A DNA stretch of 59,223 bases from Bacteroidia bacterium (GTDB taxonomy: Bacteria > Bacteroidota > Bacteroidia > CAIKAF01): assembly GCA_030427255.1 (NCBI GenBank), contig JAUHWY010000021.1, positions 1 to 59,223 of the forward strand, given 5' to 3'. Position 1 is the stretch's first letter. Every line of letters starts with the position of its first letter. This document shows, piece by piece, positions 43,882 to 52,853 of this stretch. The notes beneath the pieces are model-generated. The model was not told the origin of the DNA and searched no databases. It saw only the letters and a list, made by a program, of their open reading frames with translations. A program made the translations under genes and the position numbers.

Positions 43882-45021
43882 ATGCACTTTCAGCTTACCG
43901 AAGAACACGAAATGATTCGCAAAGCGGCACGCGATTTCACCCGCGAAGAGCTTCTGCCCGGCGTAATTGAGCGGGACGAAAAGCAGGAATTTCCTCACGA
44001 ACAAATCAAAAAACTGGGAGAACTAGGTTTCCTAGGCATGATGGTTCCCGAACAATGGGGAGGATCGGGTATGGACACCTTGTCCTACGTATTGGTTATG
44101 GAAGAGCTTTCTAAAATTGATGCCTCGGCCTCTGTAGTGGTTTCTGTGAACAACAGTTTGGTATGTTATGGTTTGGATGCCTACGGCAATGATTTTCAAA
44201 AAGAAAAATACCTAAAGCCATTGGCGGCCGGTTCTTGTATTGGAGCCTTTTGCTTGTCTGAACCGGAGGCCGGATCAGATGCCACCTCACAACGTACAAC
44301 GGCCATTGATATGGGCGATCATTACCTGCTAAACGGTACCAAAAACTGGATTACCAACGGTAAAAACGCCAAATATTATTTGGTAATGGCCCAAACGGAT
44401 GCCGAAAAAGGACACCGTGGAATCAATTGCCTAATTGTAGAGGACGGAATGCCCGGTTTTGAAAAAGGCGCCAAAGAAAATAAAATGGGAATTCGTGCCA
44501 GCGACACCTGTACCCTGCAATTTACAGACGTTAAAGTGCCTAAAGAAAACCGGATAGGCGAAGATGGTTTTGGGTTTAAGTTTGCCATGAAGACCTTAAG
44601 TGGCGGAAGAATTGGTATTGCCGCCCAAGCTTTGGGTATAGCCGCTGGAGCCTATGAATTCGCTAAAGAATATGCCAAGCAGCGTAAGGCATTCGGGAAA
44701 CCCATTGCCGACCATCAGGCCATTGCCTTCAAATTGGCCGACATGGCCACCAGAATAGAGGCGGCGCGCCTTATGGTATACAAAGCCGCTTGGATGAAAG
44801 ACCAAGGGATGGATTACGACCAAGCCTCTAGTATGGCTAAACTATATGCCTCAGAAACGGCCATGTGGGTCACTACAGAAGCCGTGCAAGTGCATGGAGG
44901 TTATGGCTATGTAAAAGAATACCATGTGGAGCGCCTCATGCGCGACGCTAAGATTACCCAGATTTACGAAGGTACCAGCGAAGTCCAAAGAATTGTTATT
45001 GGACGTAGTGTAACCAAGTAA
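43882..45021 (+). CDS. Acyl-CoA dehydrogenase (short-chain type)
   Basis: 379 residues, FAD-dependent first step of beta-oxidation. FCLSEPEAGSDATSQRTTA and WITNGKNAKYYLVMAQTD are the acyl-CoA dehydrogenase signatures; the catalytic glutamate is in ITQIYEGTSEVQR. Best matched in style to butyryl/short-chain acyl-CoA dehydrogenases. The start at 43882 (MHFQLTEEHEMIRK) is the family start; the upstream open frame overlaps anmK antisense. Separated from the downstream beta-oxidation operon by a repeat. Confidence 0.96.
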   Translation: MHFQLTEEHEMIRKAARDFTREELLPGVIERDEKQEFPHEQIKKLGELGFLGMMVPEQWGGSGMDTLSYVLVMEELSKIDASASVVVSVNNSLVCYGLDAYGNDFQKEKYLKPLAAGSCIGAFCLSEPEAGSDATSQRTTAIDMGDHYLLNGTKNWITNGKNAKYYLVMAQTDAEKGHRGINCLIVEDGMPGFEKGAKENKMGIRASDTCTLQFTDVKVPKENRIGEDGFGFKFAMKTLSGGRIGIAAQALGIAAGAYEFAKEYAKQRKAFGKPIADHQAIAFKLADMATRIEAARLMVYKAAWMKDQGMDYDQASSMAKLYASETAMWVTTEAVQVHGGYGYVKEYHVERLMRDAKITQIYEGTSEVQRIVIGRSVTK

Positions 45022-45039
45022 ACACGCCTCAAGGCGTGT
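45022..45039 (+). terminator. Stem-loop directly after the acyl-CoA dehydrogenase stop
   Basis: ACACGCCT-CA-AGGCGTGT, a perfect 8-bp stem starting 1 base after the stop. No T-run, so it is at most a weak terminator or a 3'-end stabiliser. Confidence 0.45.
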
Positions 45040-45059
45040 GTAGACCAACGGAGAGAATA

Positions 45060-45245
45060 GCGAAAGTTCCCGGGGAATAGAAGTTTTCCAGAAGATTACG
45101 GCCCAGGGACCGCACGTAAAGCCCGGAAAAGCAAAGCCTAGGGAATGCAGGAGCGAGGATGCGGCGCGCAGCAAGCACCCGGAGCCCGCATTCCCTTAGC
45201 TTTGCTATGAGGACTTGCAGTAAGGGCCCGGCCGAAGGGGGCCCA
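45060..45245. repeat. GC-rich hairpin element (separate family, type I)
   Basis: Arms AGCAAAGCCTAGGGAATGC (45130-45148) and GCATTCCCTTAGCTTTGCT (45188-45206) pair over 19 bp with two mismatches; the loop contains GCGGCGCGCAGCAAGCACCC. A second small inverted piece (GGGCCCGG..CCGAAGGGGGCCC) lies at the right end. Shares GCGC-AGCAAGC-CCCGGAG with the 6.2-kb element. Not coding. Confidence 0.65.
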
Positions 45246-45262
45246 AAAAAAGCGTCAATATA

Positions 45263-45276
45263 GTATGCCTGCATAC
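45263..45276 (+). promoter_or_regulatory. Palindromic operator candidate for the beta-oxidation MarR
   Basis: GTATGC-CT-GCATAC, a perfect palindrome, ends 11 bp before a TATATTTG box (45288-45295) that itself ends 4 nt before the MarR ATG. Its position over the -33 region fits repression of this regulator and its operon. Confidence 0.6.
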
Positions 45277-45298
45277 GTTTTTTTATGTATATTTGAGA

Positions 45299-45772
45299 AT
45301 GTGGTCAAAAGGCACAAAAAAACAGACCGTATGCGCTGGCGTTAAAAATGCGTGGCATGCCGTTTCGCGCATGTACAATCAGGTGGGAGCCGATAAAGAA
45401 TTAAGTACGGCGGTGGGCTTTGTGTTGCTCAATATTCCACCCGAGGGCATACCGGTAACGCATTTGGGGCCACAATTGGGTTTGGAAGCACGGAGTTTAT
45501 CCAGAATGCTGAACAATTTAGAGCGCAAAGGCTGGTTGAAACGTTCGGCGGATGCGAAAGACAAGCGCATGGTGCGCGTTACGCTTACCCAGGAAGGCGT
45601 ATTGATGCGGCAGCAATCGAGCAAGACCGTAAAGTCTTTTCACGAATACATTGCCGGTCAATGCAGTGCCGAAGAATTGGAAGCCTTTTTTAGGGTTTCC
45701 AATTTAATTGCTGAACACAGCAAAACCTTTGCAGAACAACAAAATAATGGACAAGAAATACAAGCGACATGA
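45299..45772 (+). CDS. MarR family regulator of the beta-oxidation operon
   Basis: A 157-residue winged-helix protein: AWHAVSRMYNQVGADKELST, LGLEARSLSRMLNNLERKGW, SADAKDKRMVRVTLTQEG. This subgroup is found ahead of fatty-acid degradation genes in Bacteroidota, so it probably senses acyl-CoA and represses the operon. A TTG two codons upstream is inside the promoter box and is less likely as start. Overlaps the fadB-like gene by 4 bp (ATGA). Confidence 0.9.
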   Translation: MWSKGTKKQTVCAGVKNAWHAVSRMYNQVGADKELSTAVGFVLLNIPPEGIPVTHLGPQLGLEARSLSRMLNNLERKGWLKRSADAKDKRMVRVTLTQEGVLMRQQSSKTVKSFHEYIAGQCSAEELEAFFRVSNLIAEHSKTFAEQQNNGQEIQAT

Positions 45773-48186
45773 CAGCAAAGTCTAGACATATTCGAAAAGC
45801 CGCCGTTTTGGGGTCGGGAGTTATGGGCTCTCAAATTGCTTGCCACTTGGCCAATATTGGGGTGGAAGTGCTGCTGCTGGATATTTTGCCACGGGAATTG
45901 ACCGATGAGGACCGAGCCAAAGGTTGGACAGAGACTTCGAAAGCATGGCGAAACAAAATTGTGCAACACCATTTTGAGGCAGCCAAAAAACTGAAACCGG
46001 CACCTTTGTATCACCCCGGTTTCGCGGATAGAATTCGCATTGGAAATTTTGAAGACGACTTGCCTTTGGTGGCAGAGGCCGATTGGATTATTGAAGCCGT
46101 AATTGAGCGCCGCGACATTAAACTAAAGGTATATGAATCGATAGAAAAACATAGGAAGCCCGGTACTTTAGTTTCCACAAACACCTCCGGAATTCCTATC
46201 AACAGTTTACTGGAGGGAAGAAGTGAAGATTTTAAACGCCATTTTATAGGCACGCACTTTTTTAATCCGCCACGGTATTTAAAGCTATTAGAAATTATTC
46301 CATCCAAAGAAACGGCCCCGGAGGTTCAGGAATTCTTTATGGAGTATGGCCGCAAGTTTTTGGGCAAGGACACGGTGGCTTGCCCCGACACCCCCGCCTT
46401 TATAGCCAATAGAATTGGGGTTTTCAGCATTATGCATTTGTTTCATTTGGTGCAAGAGTTGGGACTTACGGTTGAGCAAGTTGACAAACTAACGGGACCG
46501 GTGATTGGCCGCCCCAAATCGGCTACTTTTCGAACGGCAGATGTGGTGGGTTTGGATACCTTAATTAATGTGGCCCAAGGCCTTGCCGGTCATTTGCAAG
46601 GCAGTGAGGAAGCCAAGGTTTTTGCCTTGCCCCCTTTCCTTGAGCACATGCAGGCCCAGGGCTGGTTGGGTCAAAAATCGGGTCAGGGCTTTTACAAAAA
46701 AGTAAAAGACTCGGACGGAGGCAGCCAAATCCATGCTTTAGACTTAAAAACGTTGGCCTATCGTCCCTCGGAGCGGGTGAAGTTTGCCAGTTTGGAAGCG
46801 GCCAAGCCCATTGAAGACCTTAGAGAGCGGATGCGCTTTTTACTTTCAGCTAAAGACGAAGCGGGCAATTTCTACCGAAAGTCGACCTTCACCCTTTTGC
46901 ATTATTCTGCAGGTAGAATCCCCAAGTCGGCTGAAGCCTGTTATAAAATTGACCAGGCCCTTAAAGCAGGCTTTGGCTGGCAATTGGGTCCATTTGAGTT
47001 GTGGGATGCTTTAGGCATGGAAAGGGTGTTGGAAGGAGTGGAAAAGGAAGGTCTTCGTTTGCCGGATTGGGTATCCCAAATGCACAAAGAAGGTGCAAAG
47101 TCCTTCTATCGTCTCAAAAACAATAAAAAAGAATACTGGGACATTCATCAAAAAGCCTATGCAGAAATTCCGGGTCAAGAAGCCTTTTTGTTGCTCGAAA
47201 ACCTGGAAGAAAATCGATTGGTTTGGAAAAACAAGGGCTGCAGCCTTTACGACATCGGCGACGGGGTATTAAATCTTGCCTTCCATACCAAAATGAACTC
47301 CATTGGGTCGGAGGTTTTGCAAGGTTTGCAGCACAGCATTGATGTAGCAGAAAAAGAAGGTTGGAATGGATTGGTTATAGCCAATGAAGGCGAACAGTTT
47401 TCGGCCGGAGCCAACTTGGCCTTGATTTTGATGTTGGCCATTGAGCAGGAATGGGATGAGCTTTCTTTTGCCGTGCAAGCCTTTCAAAAGAGCACCATGC
47501 GGGTTAGGTACTCAGACATACCAGTGGTAGTGGCTCCTCACGGGCTCACTTTAGGTGGTGGCTGCGAATTGTGCTTGCATGCCGATGCCGTGGTGGCAGC
47601 TGCCGAAACCTATATTGGATTGGTAGAAGTGGGCGTTGGCCTAATACCCGGCGGAGGCGGTACCAAGGAGTTTGCCCTGCGTGCTTCCGATGAATACCGG
47701 GAGGGGGGAATCCGCACCAATGTGCTGCGTGAGCGTTTTTTAACCATGGGTCAAGCCAAAGTGGCCACCTCCGCTAAAGAAGCCTTTGATTTGGGCATTT
47801 TTGTGGAAGGCCGAGATCAGATTGCCTGGCATGGGGACAGACGCATTGCCCTAGCCAAACAAAAAGTGCTTCAATTGCACGAAGCGGGCTACACCAGACC
47901 CATACCCCGCAAAGACATTACCGTGCTCGGTCAGGAAGGCTTGGGTATTGTGTATGCCGGAGCCAACGCCATGAAAGCCGGACATTATATTTCGGAACAC
48001 GACCAAGTCATTTCCGAAAAATTGGGCTATGTAATGTGTGGAGGCGACCTATCTCAAGCTCAACAGGTTGATGAACAATACTTATTGGACTTAGAAAGGG
48101 AGGCCTTTTTGAGTCTTCTTGGCACGCGAGCCACCTTGGAAAGAGTTCAGCACATGCTCAAAACAGGAAAACCATTAAGAAATTAA
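45769..48186 (+). CDS. 3-hydroxyacyl-CoA dehydrogenase / enoyl-CoA hydratase fusion
   Basis: 805 residues, a trifunctional-enzyme-type protein with the dehydrogenase first: Rossmann VLGSGVMGSQIACHLANIG (13-31), 3HCDH_N then 3HCDH (about 185-290; GKDTVACPDTPAFIANRIGV), a second 3HCDH-like region, and a C-terminal enoyl-CoA hydratase/crotonase region (about 485-660; LGGGCELCLHADAVVAAAET, GVGLIPGGGGTKEFALRA). This order is opposite to E. coli FadB but normal for Bacteroidota and actinobacterial forms. Carries out steps 2 and 3 of beta-oxidation. Confidence 0.94.
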   Translation: MTAKSRHIRKAAVLGSGVMGSQIACHLANIGVEVLLLDILPRELTDEDRAKGWTETSKAWRNKIVQHHFEAAKKLKPAPLYHPGFADRIRIGNFEDDLPLVAEADWIIEAVIERRDIKLKVYESIEKHRKPGTLVSTNTSGIPINSLLEGRSEDFKRHFIGTHFFNPPRYLKLLEIIPSKETAPEVQEFFMEYGRKFLGKDTVACPDTPAFIANRIGVFSIMHLFHLVQELGLTVEQVDKLTGPVIGRPKSATFRTADVVGLDTLINVAQGLAGHLQGSEEAKVFALPPFLEHMQAQGWLGQKSGQGFYKKVKDSDGGSQIHALDLKTLAYRPSERVKFASLEAAKPIEDLRERMRFLLSAKDEAGNFYRKSTFTLLHYSAGRIPKSAEACYKIDQALKAGFGWQLGPFELWDALGMERVLEGVEKEGLRLPDWVSQMHKEGAKSFYRLKNNKKEYWDIHQKAYAEIPGQEAFLLLENLEENRLVWKNKGCSLYDIGDGVLNLAFHTKMNSIGSEVLQGLQHSIDVAEKEGWNGLVIANEGEQFSAGANLALILMLAIEQEWDELSFAVQAFQKSTMRVRYSDIPVVVAPHGLTLGGGCELCLHADAVVAAAETYIGLVEVGVGLIPGGGGTKEFALRASDEYREGGIRTNVLRERFLTMGQAKVATSAKEAFDLGIFVEGRDQIAWHGDRRIALAKQKVLQLHEAGYTRPIPRKDITVLGQEGLGIVYAGANAMKAGHYISEHDQVISEKLGYVMCGGDLSQAQQVDEQYLLDLEREAFLSLLGTRATLERVQHMLKTGKPLRN

Positions 48187-48193
48187 GCGCATC

Positions 48194-49375
48194 ATGGAAA
48201 CAGCATACATAGTTACCGGCTATCGCTCCGCGGTAGGTAAAGCCCCAAGGGGCAGTTTACGTTTTGTCCGTCCCGACGACTTGGCCGTTGCCGTCATCAG
48301 GCATTTGTTGGCTCAAGTTCCGGAGTTGGAAAAAGAACGCATAGACGATGTAATCGTAGGTAATGCTACCCCTGAGGCAGAACAAGGCTTAAACATTGGC
48401 CGCATGGTTTCGCTCATGGGCTTAGACACCGATAAAGTGCCCGGCATGACGGTAAATCGCTATTGCGCTTCGGGTTTGGAAAGCATTGCCATTGCCACCG
48501 CCAAAATTCAAAGCGGCATGGCCGATTGCATCTTGGCCGGAGGAGTGGAGAGCATGAGCCCCATTCCGTTTGGAGGTTGGAGAATTGTGCCCAACGCAAA
48601 AGTGGCTAAGGCCCACGAAGATTGGTACTGGGGCATGGGCTTAACGGCAGAAGAAGTAGCCAGGCGCTACCGAGTTTCTAGGGAAGAACAAGATTTGTTT
48701 GGCCTTAATTCCCACCAAAAGGCTATTGCCGCTATTGAAGCCGGAAAATTTAAAGACCAAATTGTGCCCATAGAAGTGGAAGAAATTTGGGTAGAAGAAG
48801 GCAAAAAGAAAAAGAAAAGTTACCTGTTTGACACCGACGAAGGGCCAAGAAAAGGCTCTAGTCCGGAAGCCTTGGCTCGGCTTAGGCCTGTATTTGATGC
48901 CAAGGGCTCGGTTACCGCAGGAAATGCCTCACAAACCTCCGACGGCGCTGCATTTGTATTGGTGATGTCCGAACGAATGGTTCACAGTCTGGGACTTAAG
49001 CCAAGAGCCCGACTGGCATCTTACCATGTTGTGGGCTTGGAGCCGGCCATTATGGGCGTTGGGCCCATTTATGCCATACCAAAAGCTTTGGAAAAGGCCG
49101 GTAAAAAACTCCAAGACGTGCATCTTATTGAATTAAACGAAGCCTTTGCAAGTCAAAGTCTGGCCATCCAAAAAGAGTTGGGTTTAGACCCCCAAACCTT
49201 AAATGTAAATGGAGGTGCCATAGCCTTAGGACACCCCTTGGGTTGCACCGGAGCCAAGCTCACGGTGCAAATCATGCATGAATTGGAAGCCCGGAACCAA
49301 ACAACCGGATTGGTTACCATGTGCGTTGGGACAGGACAAGGCGCTGCCGGTGTAATAGAACGTATCGCATCCTAA
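48194..49375 (+). CDS. fadA: Acetyl-CoA C-acyltransferase (3-ketoacyl-CoA thiolase)
   Basis: A 393-residue thiolase catalysing the last step of beta-oxidation. Acyl-binding C91 in VNRYCASGLES, the GNASQTSDGAAF segment, the catalytic His in NVNGGAIALGHPLGCTGA, and the second Cys in TMCVGTGQGAAGVIE. A Lys-rich insertion (GKKKKKSYLF) lies around residue 200. Follows the fadB-like gene after 7 bp. Confidence 0.96.
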   Translation: METAYIVTGYRSAVGKAPRGSLRFVRPDDLAVAVIRHLLAQVPELEKERIDDVIVGNATPEAEQGLNIGRMVSLMGLDTDKVPGMTVNRYCASGLESIAIATAKIQSGMADCILAGGVESMSPIPFGGWRIVPNAKVAKAHEDWYWGMGLTAEEVARRYRVSREEQDLFGLNSHQKAIAAIEAGKFKDQIVPIEVEEIWVEEGKKKKKSYLFDTDEGPRKGSSPEALARLRPVFDAKGSVTAGNASQTSDGAAFVLVMSERMVHSLGLKPRARLASYHVVGLEPAIMGVGPIYAIPKALEKAGKKLQDVHLIELNEAFASQSLAIQKELGLDPQTLNVNGGAIALGHPLGCTGAKLTVQIMHELEARNQTTGLVTMCVGTGQGAAGVIERIAS

Positions 49376-49386
49376 ATAAACGAACC

Positions 49387-51189
49387 ATGTCAGAACAAAA
49401 AAACACAACCATGGCCATTAAAGGCGGAGAATGGCTTATTCGAAAAACGGAACCGGAAGCGGTGTTTATTCCGGAGGAGTTTGACGAAGAGCAACAAATG
49501 ATTGCCGATACCTGTCAAGAGTTTATTGAAAAAGAGGTGTGGCCACAATTAGATGCCCTAGACAGCATGGAAGATCCTGAGCTGATGCCTTCGCTTCTGG
49601 ACAAAAGCGGCGCCTTGGGACTTCTTGGGGTTTCCATTCCCGAAGCCTATGGGGGTTTTGGCAAAAACTTCAATACGGCCATGCTGGTAACCGAAGTTAC
49701 CGGCGCAGGACACTCCTTTGCCGTTGCGCTTTCTGCCCACACCGGAATTGGCACCTTGCCCATTTTGCTTTACGGCAACGAAGCTCAAAAGGCCAAATAC
49801 CTGCCCAAACTAGCCACCGGCGAATGGAAAGCCAGCTATTGCTTAACAGAGCCGGGCTCAGGCTCGGATGCCAACAGCGGAAAAACCAAAGCCACCCCTT
49901 CTGCCGATGGCAAAAGCTATACCATTAATGGGCAAAAAATGTGGATTACCAACGGAGGTTTTGCCGACATATTTATTGTTTTTGCCAAAATTGAAGACGA
50001 TGAAAACCTTTCTGCATTTATTGTAGAAAAGGAAATGGGCGGCATACGGCTCAACCCCGAAGAGAAGAAAATGGGCATTAAAGGAAGCTCTACCCGTCAA
50101 GTGTTTTTTGAAGATACCGTAGTTCCGGCAGAAAACCTGCTCTTTGAGCGCGGCCAAGGCTTCAAAATTGCCGTAAATATCTTAAACATTGGCCGCATCA
50201 AGCTTTCCGCAGCTGCTATAGGCGCTTGCAAAGCTACCATTCACCGAGCGGTAGCTTATGCCAACGAAAGGCAACAGTTTGGCAGACCTATTTCTAAGTA
50301 TGGCGCCATCCGCCACAAAATCGGAGAACAAATCATCCGCACCTTTGCTTGCGAATCGGCCACTTACCGTGTGGGCCAAAACATAGAAGACGCCATTGCT
50401 GAGCTGAAAGCCCAAGGAATGTCGGAGCAAGAAGCCGAACTAAAGGGCGTAGAACAATTTGCCATTGAGTGCGCCATGATGAAAGTACATGGCTCCGAAA
50501 CCCTCGACTACGTAGTAGACGAAGGCGTTCAAATTTATGGAGGTATGGGCTATTCGGCTGAAGCTCCCATGGACAGAGCTTATCGCGATGCCCGCATCAA
50601 TCGCATTTTTGAGGGCACCAACGAAATCAACCGCATGCTCACCGTGGACATGATTCTTAAACGCGCCATGAAAGGGGAACTGGACTTGATGGGACCCGCA
50701 CAAAAAGTGGCCGGAGAATTGATGGAAATTCCTGACTTTGGTGCTGAAGCTACCGAAGACCCTTTGGAAAAAGCACACGAATCCATCGCAAAATTCAAAA
50801 AATCCATCCTACTGGTAGCCGGGGCTGCCGTTCAAAAACTCATGATGGAGCTGGCCAAAGAACAAGAAGTGCTTATGCACATTGCAGACATGGCTATCGA
50901 AACCTATGTGGCCGAAAGTACCCTGCTAAGGGTTCAAAAGCTCATGCAACGCGACGGAGCAGAAGCCCATCAAGATAAATTGGATATGCTCCAGGTGCTG
51001 GTATACGATACCGCCGACCGTCTCTGGGTTTCCGGCAAAAACGCACTCCATGGATTCGCAGAGGGCGACGAACTAAGAATGATGACCATGGGGCTAAAAC
51101 GCTTTACCAAAGTAGATCCCATAAATACCAAAGAGGCAAGACGCCGCATTGCTGCATTGGCCATCGAAAAAAATAAGTACCCTTACTAA
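49387..51189 (+). CDS. Acyl-CoA dehydrogenase with extended C-terminal domain (long-chain type)
   Basis: 600 residues. N-terminal acyl-CoA dehydrogenase domain (about 40-440; CLTEPGSGSDANSGKTKATP, WITNGGFADIFIVFAKI, YRDARINRIFEGTNEINRML with the catalytic Glu) and a 150-residue helical C-terminal extension (about 450-600) as in VLCAD/ACAD9-like bacterial proteins, suggesting long-chain substrates and membrane association. Completes the operon MarR-fadB-like-fadA-ACAD. Start at MSEQKNTTMAIKGGEW. Confidence 0.95.
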   Translation: MSEQKNTTMAIKGGEWLIRKTEPEAVFIPEEFDEEQQMIADTCQEFIEKEVWPQLDALDSMEDPELMPSLLDKSGALGLLGVSIPEAYGGFGKNFNTAMLVTEVTGAGHSFAVALSAHTGIGTLPILLYGNEAQKAKYLPKLATGEWKASYCLTEPGSGSDANSGKTKATPSADGKSYTINGQKMWITNGGFADIFIVFAKIEDDENLSAFIVEKEMGGIRLNPEEKKMGIKGSSTRQVFFEDTVVPAENLLFERGQGFKIAVNILNIGRIKLSAAAIGACKATIHRAVAYANERQQFGRPISKYGAIRHKIGEQIIRTFACESATYRVGQNIEDAIAELKAQGMSEQEAELKGVEQFAIECAMMKVHGSETLDYVVDEGVQIYGGMGYSAEAPMDRAYRDARINRIFEGTNEINRMLTVDMILKRAMKGELDLMGPAQKVAGELMEIPDFGAEATEDPLEKAHESIAKFKKSILLVAGAAVQKLMMELAKEQEVLMHIADMAIETYVAESTLLRVQKLMQRDGAEAHQDKLDMLQVLVYDTADRLWVSGKNALHGFAEGDELRMMTMGLKRFTKVDPINTKEARRRIAALAIEKNKYPY

Positions 51190-51238
51190 ATAATTTCGGC
51201 AAAGCAACGTTAGACTTCAAGAAAAAGGCAGGTTCTCT

Positions 51239-51649
51239 ATGAGCATGACATTACAACGTGCGGTTGAAATAGTTAGTCAGTATGGCCGTATTATGAAAGA
51301 AGCCAAAGAGGGCCAGTACTTTCAAGCCACTTCCAGTTTGCCATGTTCTGCTGCCCGGGTAAAATTTGCCATTTGCAGGGTGTTAATGGACAGGATTCGC
51401 CTCGGGCAGTTAGACATGGAAACCATGGAAAGTCTGGTAGTTGCCTATTCCCACCTCGCTTTTTTTGTAGACGAAGAAGCAGCAGCCGATTTAAACGCAC
51501 TTACCAAAAACCGCGGTCAAGACACGGAAAATCAAGAGGAGTTGGGCGACATGCTCAAGGTCATGAACAGCCGCAAACACCAACTCAGCAGAGAAATTCA
51601 ACAGTTCATACGAGAAGAGCTCAAAGAACGCTTGGGCCAAAACGGCTGA
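51239..51649 (+). CDS. Hypothetical helical protein at the end of the beta-oxidation operon
   Basis: 136 residues, mostly helical, no membrane segments: VEIVSQYGRIMKEAKEGQYF, SLPCSAARVKFAICRVLMDR, ESLVVAYSHLAFFVDEEAAA. No family recognised. Lies 49 bp after the acyl-CoA dehydrogenase on the same strand, so probably co-transcribed. It ends before a dispersed hairpin repeat. Confidence 0.7.
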   Translation: MSMTLQRAVEIVSQYGRIMKEAKEGQYFQATSSLPCSAARVKFAICRVLMDRIRLGQLDMETMESLVVAYSHLAFFVDEEAAADLNALTKNRGQDTENQEELGDMLKVMNSRKHQLSREIQQFIREELKERLGQNG

Positions 51650-51700
51650 GTTCCACCGGTAGGCTTTCAAGGCCCAAAAATCTTTCTTTAGGGGTTTATT

Positions 51701-51864
51701 GGGGCGCCTTATCCGTCTCCGTTTCCAAGTCCTCGGCCTCAACGCAAGTCAGGCTAAGCAGTACGGGGTCTTTCCAAAAAAATGAGAAAAGCCTCCGCCT
51801 GCTAAGCCTGTCTAGCGTCAAGGCCTGTGGGCTTTCCAACTCCGCCGGGGCGCATTGTCCTCCG
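51701..51864. repeat. GC-rich hairpin repeat, main family copy 5
   Basis: Starts GGGGCGCCTTATCCGTCTCC and ends ACTCCGCCGGGGCGCATT, the same ends and orientation as the 23.4-kb copy. Inner arms AGGCTAAGCAG (51751-51761) and CTGCTAAGCCT (51799-51809) flank a more divergent centre. Sits between convergent genes. Confidence 0.75.
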
Positions 51865-51877
51865 TTTTAAGTTTCGT

Positions 51878-52681
51878 TTACCGGAAAAAAGGCCGCCTCC
51901 AGGTCCAACTTCCCGGTGTTTTGTCCTTGCCCGAAATCCACCAACCCTGTCTTCCCAAATCCAACCATACATCGTTGGGTCGTTCCCGTTTTATTGTATT
52001 CCAAGCTTCCCACATTCCGGCCGACCAGCGAATGTCGTCAAAAACCACCGCCGAAATGGGTAGCTTGGAGTCCTGAAGCATCTTCCAATAGGCTAAAGTA
52101 GGTTCAAATTGGTGGTGTCCATCAATATACACCACAACGGATTGTTTTTGGTCCACCTTCCAATCATTCAGCACTTGTGGCAGCGTGTTAGAAAACAAGC
52201 CAAGCCTCAATTCAATGGAAGAAATATGGGCATAATCCCAACCCTGTTGAGCCAAATCCGCAATGGGCTTTACACCTTCCAAGCTTAAAACCTGAGCTTT
52301 TGGATTGGCAGCAGCAAAATAGGCAGCGGTAGTTCCTAAACAGGTGCCCATTTCAAGAATGGCATCGGGGGCAAAAAAAGCCACCATTTGTGCCAATCGT
52401 GCAGCTGCCTTCCCCGGCAACAGTGCACGTTTTGCTAAGGATGCCACCTCAATAGAGCGTTTCTGCTGCGTTCCCGGGTCATAATAGCTTAATTGCTCCC
52501 TATTTTTTTGAAGTTTCATTCGCCAGTTCTCCACCAGCTTATGCACCTCGGGTGAATCGGCATAAACCTCATAAAAGGCGCATAAAAAAGGGGGGTGCAA
52601 CCACCGGTTCCCTCTTGCCTTACGCAGGTATGCTGCCCATGCTTTTACGACCCTAAAAAAATCCCAAGACTTACGAAACAT
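51878..52681 (-). CDS. Class I SAM-dependent methyltransferase
   Basis: 267 residues. Rossmann-type methyltransferase: motif I AILEMGTCLGTTAAYFAAAN (about 109-128), motif II LSLEGV, then VVVYIDGHHQFEPTLAYWKM (an O-methyltransferase-like acidic motif) and AVVFDDIRWSAGMWEAW. Substrate unknown; the layout is like the methyltransf_24 group. A TATCTTCG box (52685-52692, minus strand) ends 4 nt before the ATG. Confidence 0.85.
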   Translation of the reverse strand: MFRKSWDFFRVVKAWAAYLRKARGNRWLHPPFLCAFYEVYADSPEVHKLVENWRMKLQKNREQLSYYDPGTQQKRSIEVASLAKRALLPGKAAARLAQMVAFFAPDAILEMGTCLGTTAAYFAAANPKAQVLSLEGVKPIADLAQQGWDYAHISSIELRLGLFSNTLPQVLNDWKVDQKQSVVVYIDGHHQFEPTLAYWKMLQDSKLPISAVVFDDIRWSAGMWEAWNTIKRERPNDVWLDLGRQGWWISGKDKTPGSWTWRRPFFR

Positions 52682-52853
52682 AGACGAAGATAAAAGCTAG
52701 CTACGGAATAAGATAACTAAGGTCAATTTGCCCGGACGTACATTAAAAAACTTTCCAAAAGGTAAGATGTCCTTTATTATTTTTCTATTAAGTGAAAACT
52801 AATTTCAAACTACTTTGTATTTTTGAGATAGTACGTTAATTAAAGAACTTCCT

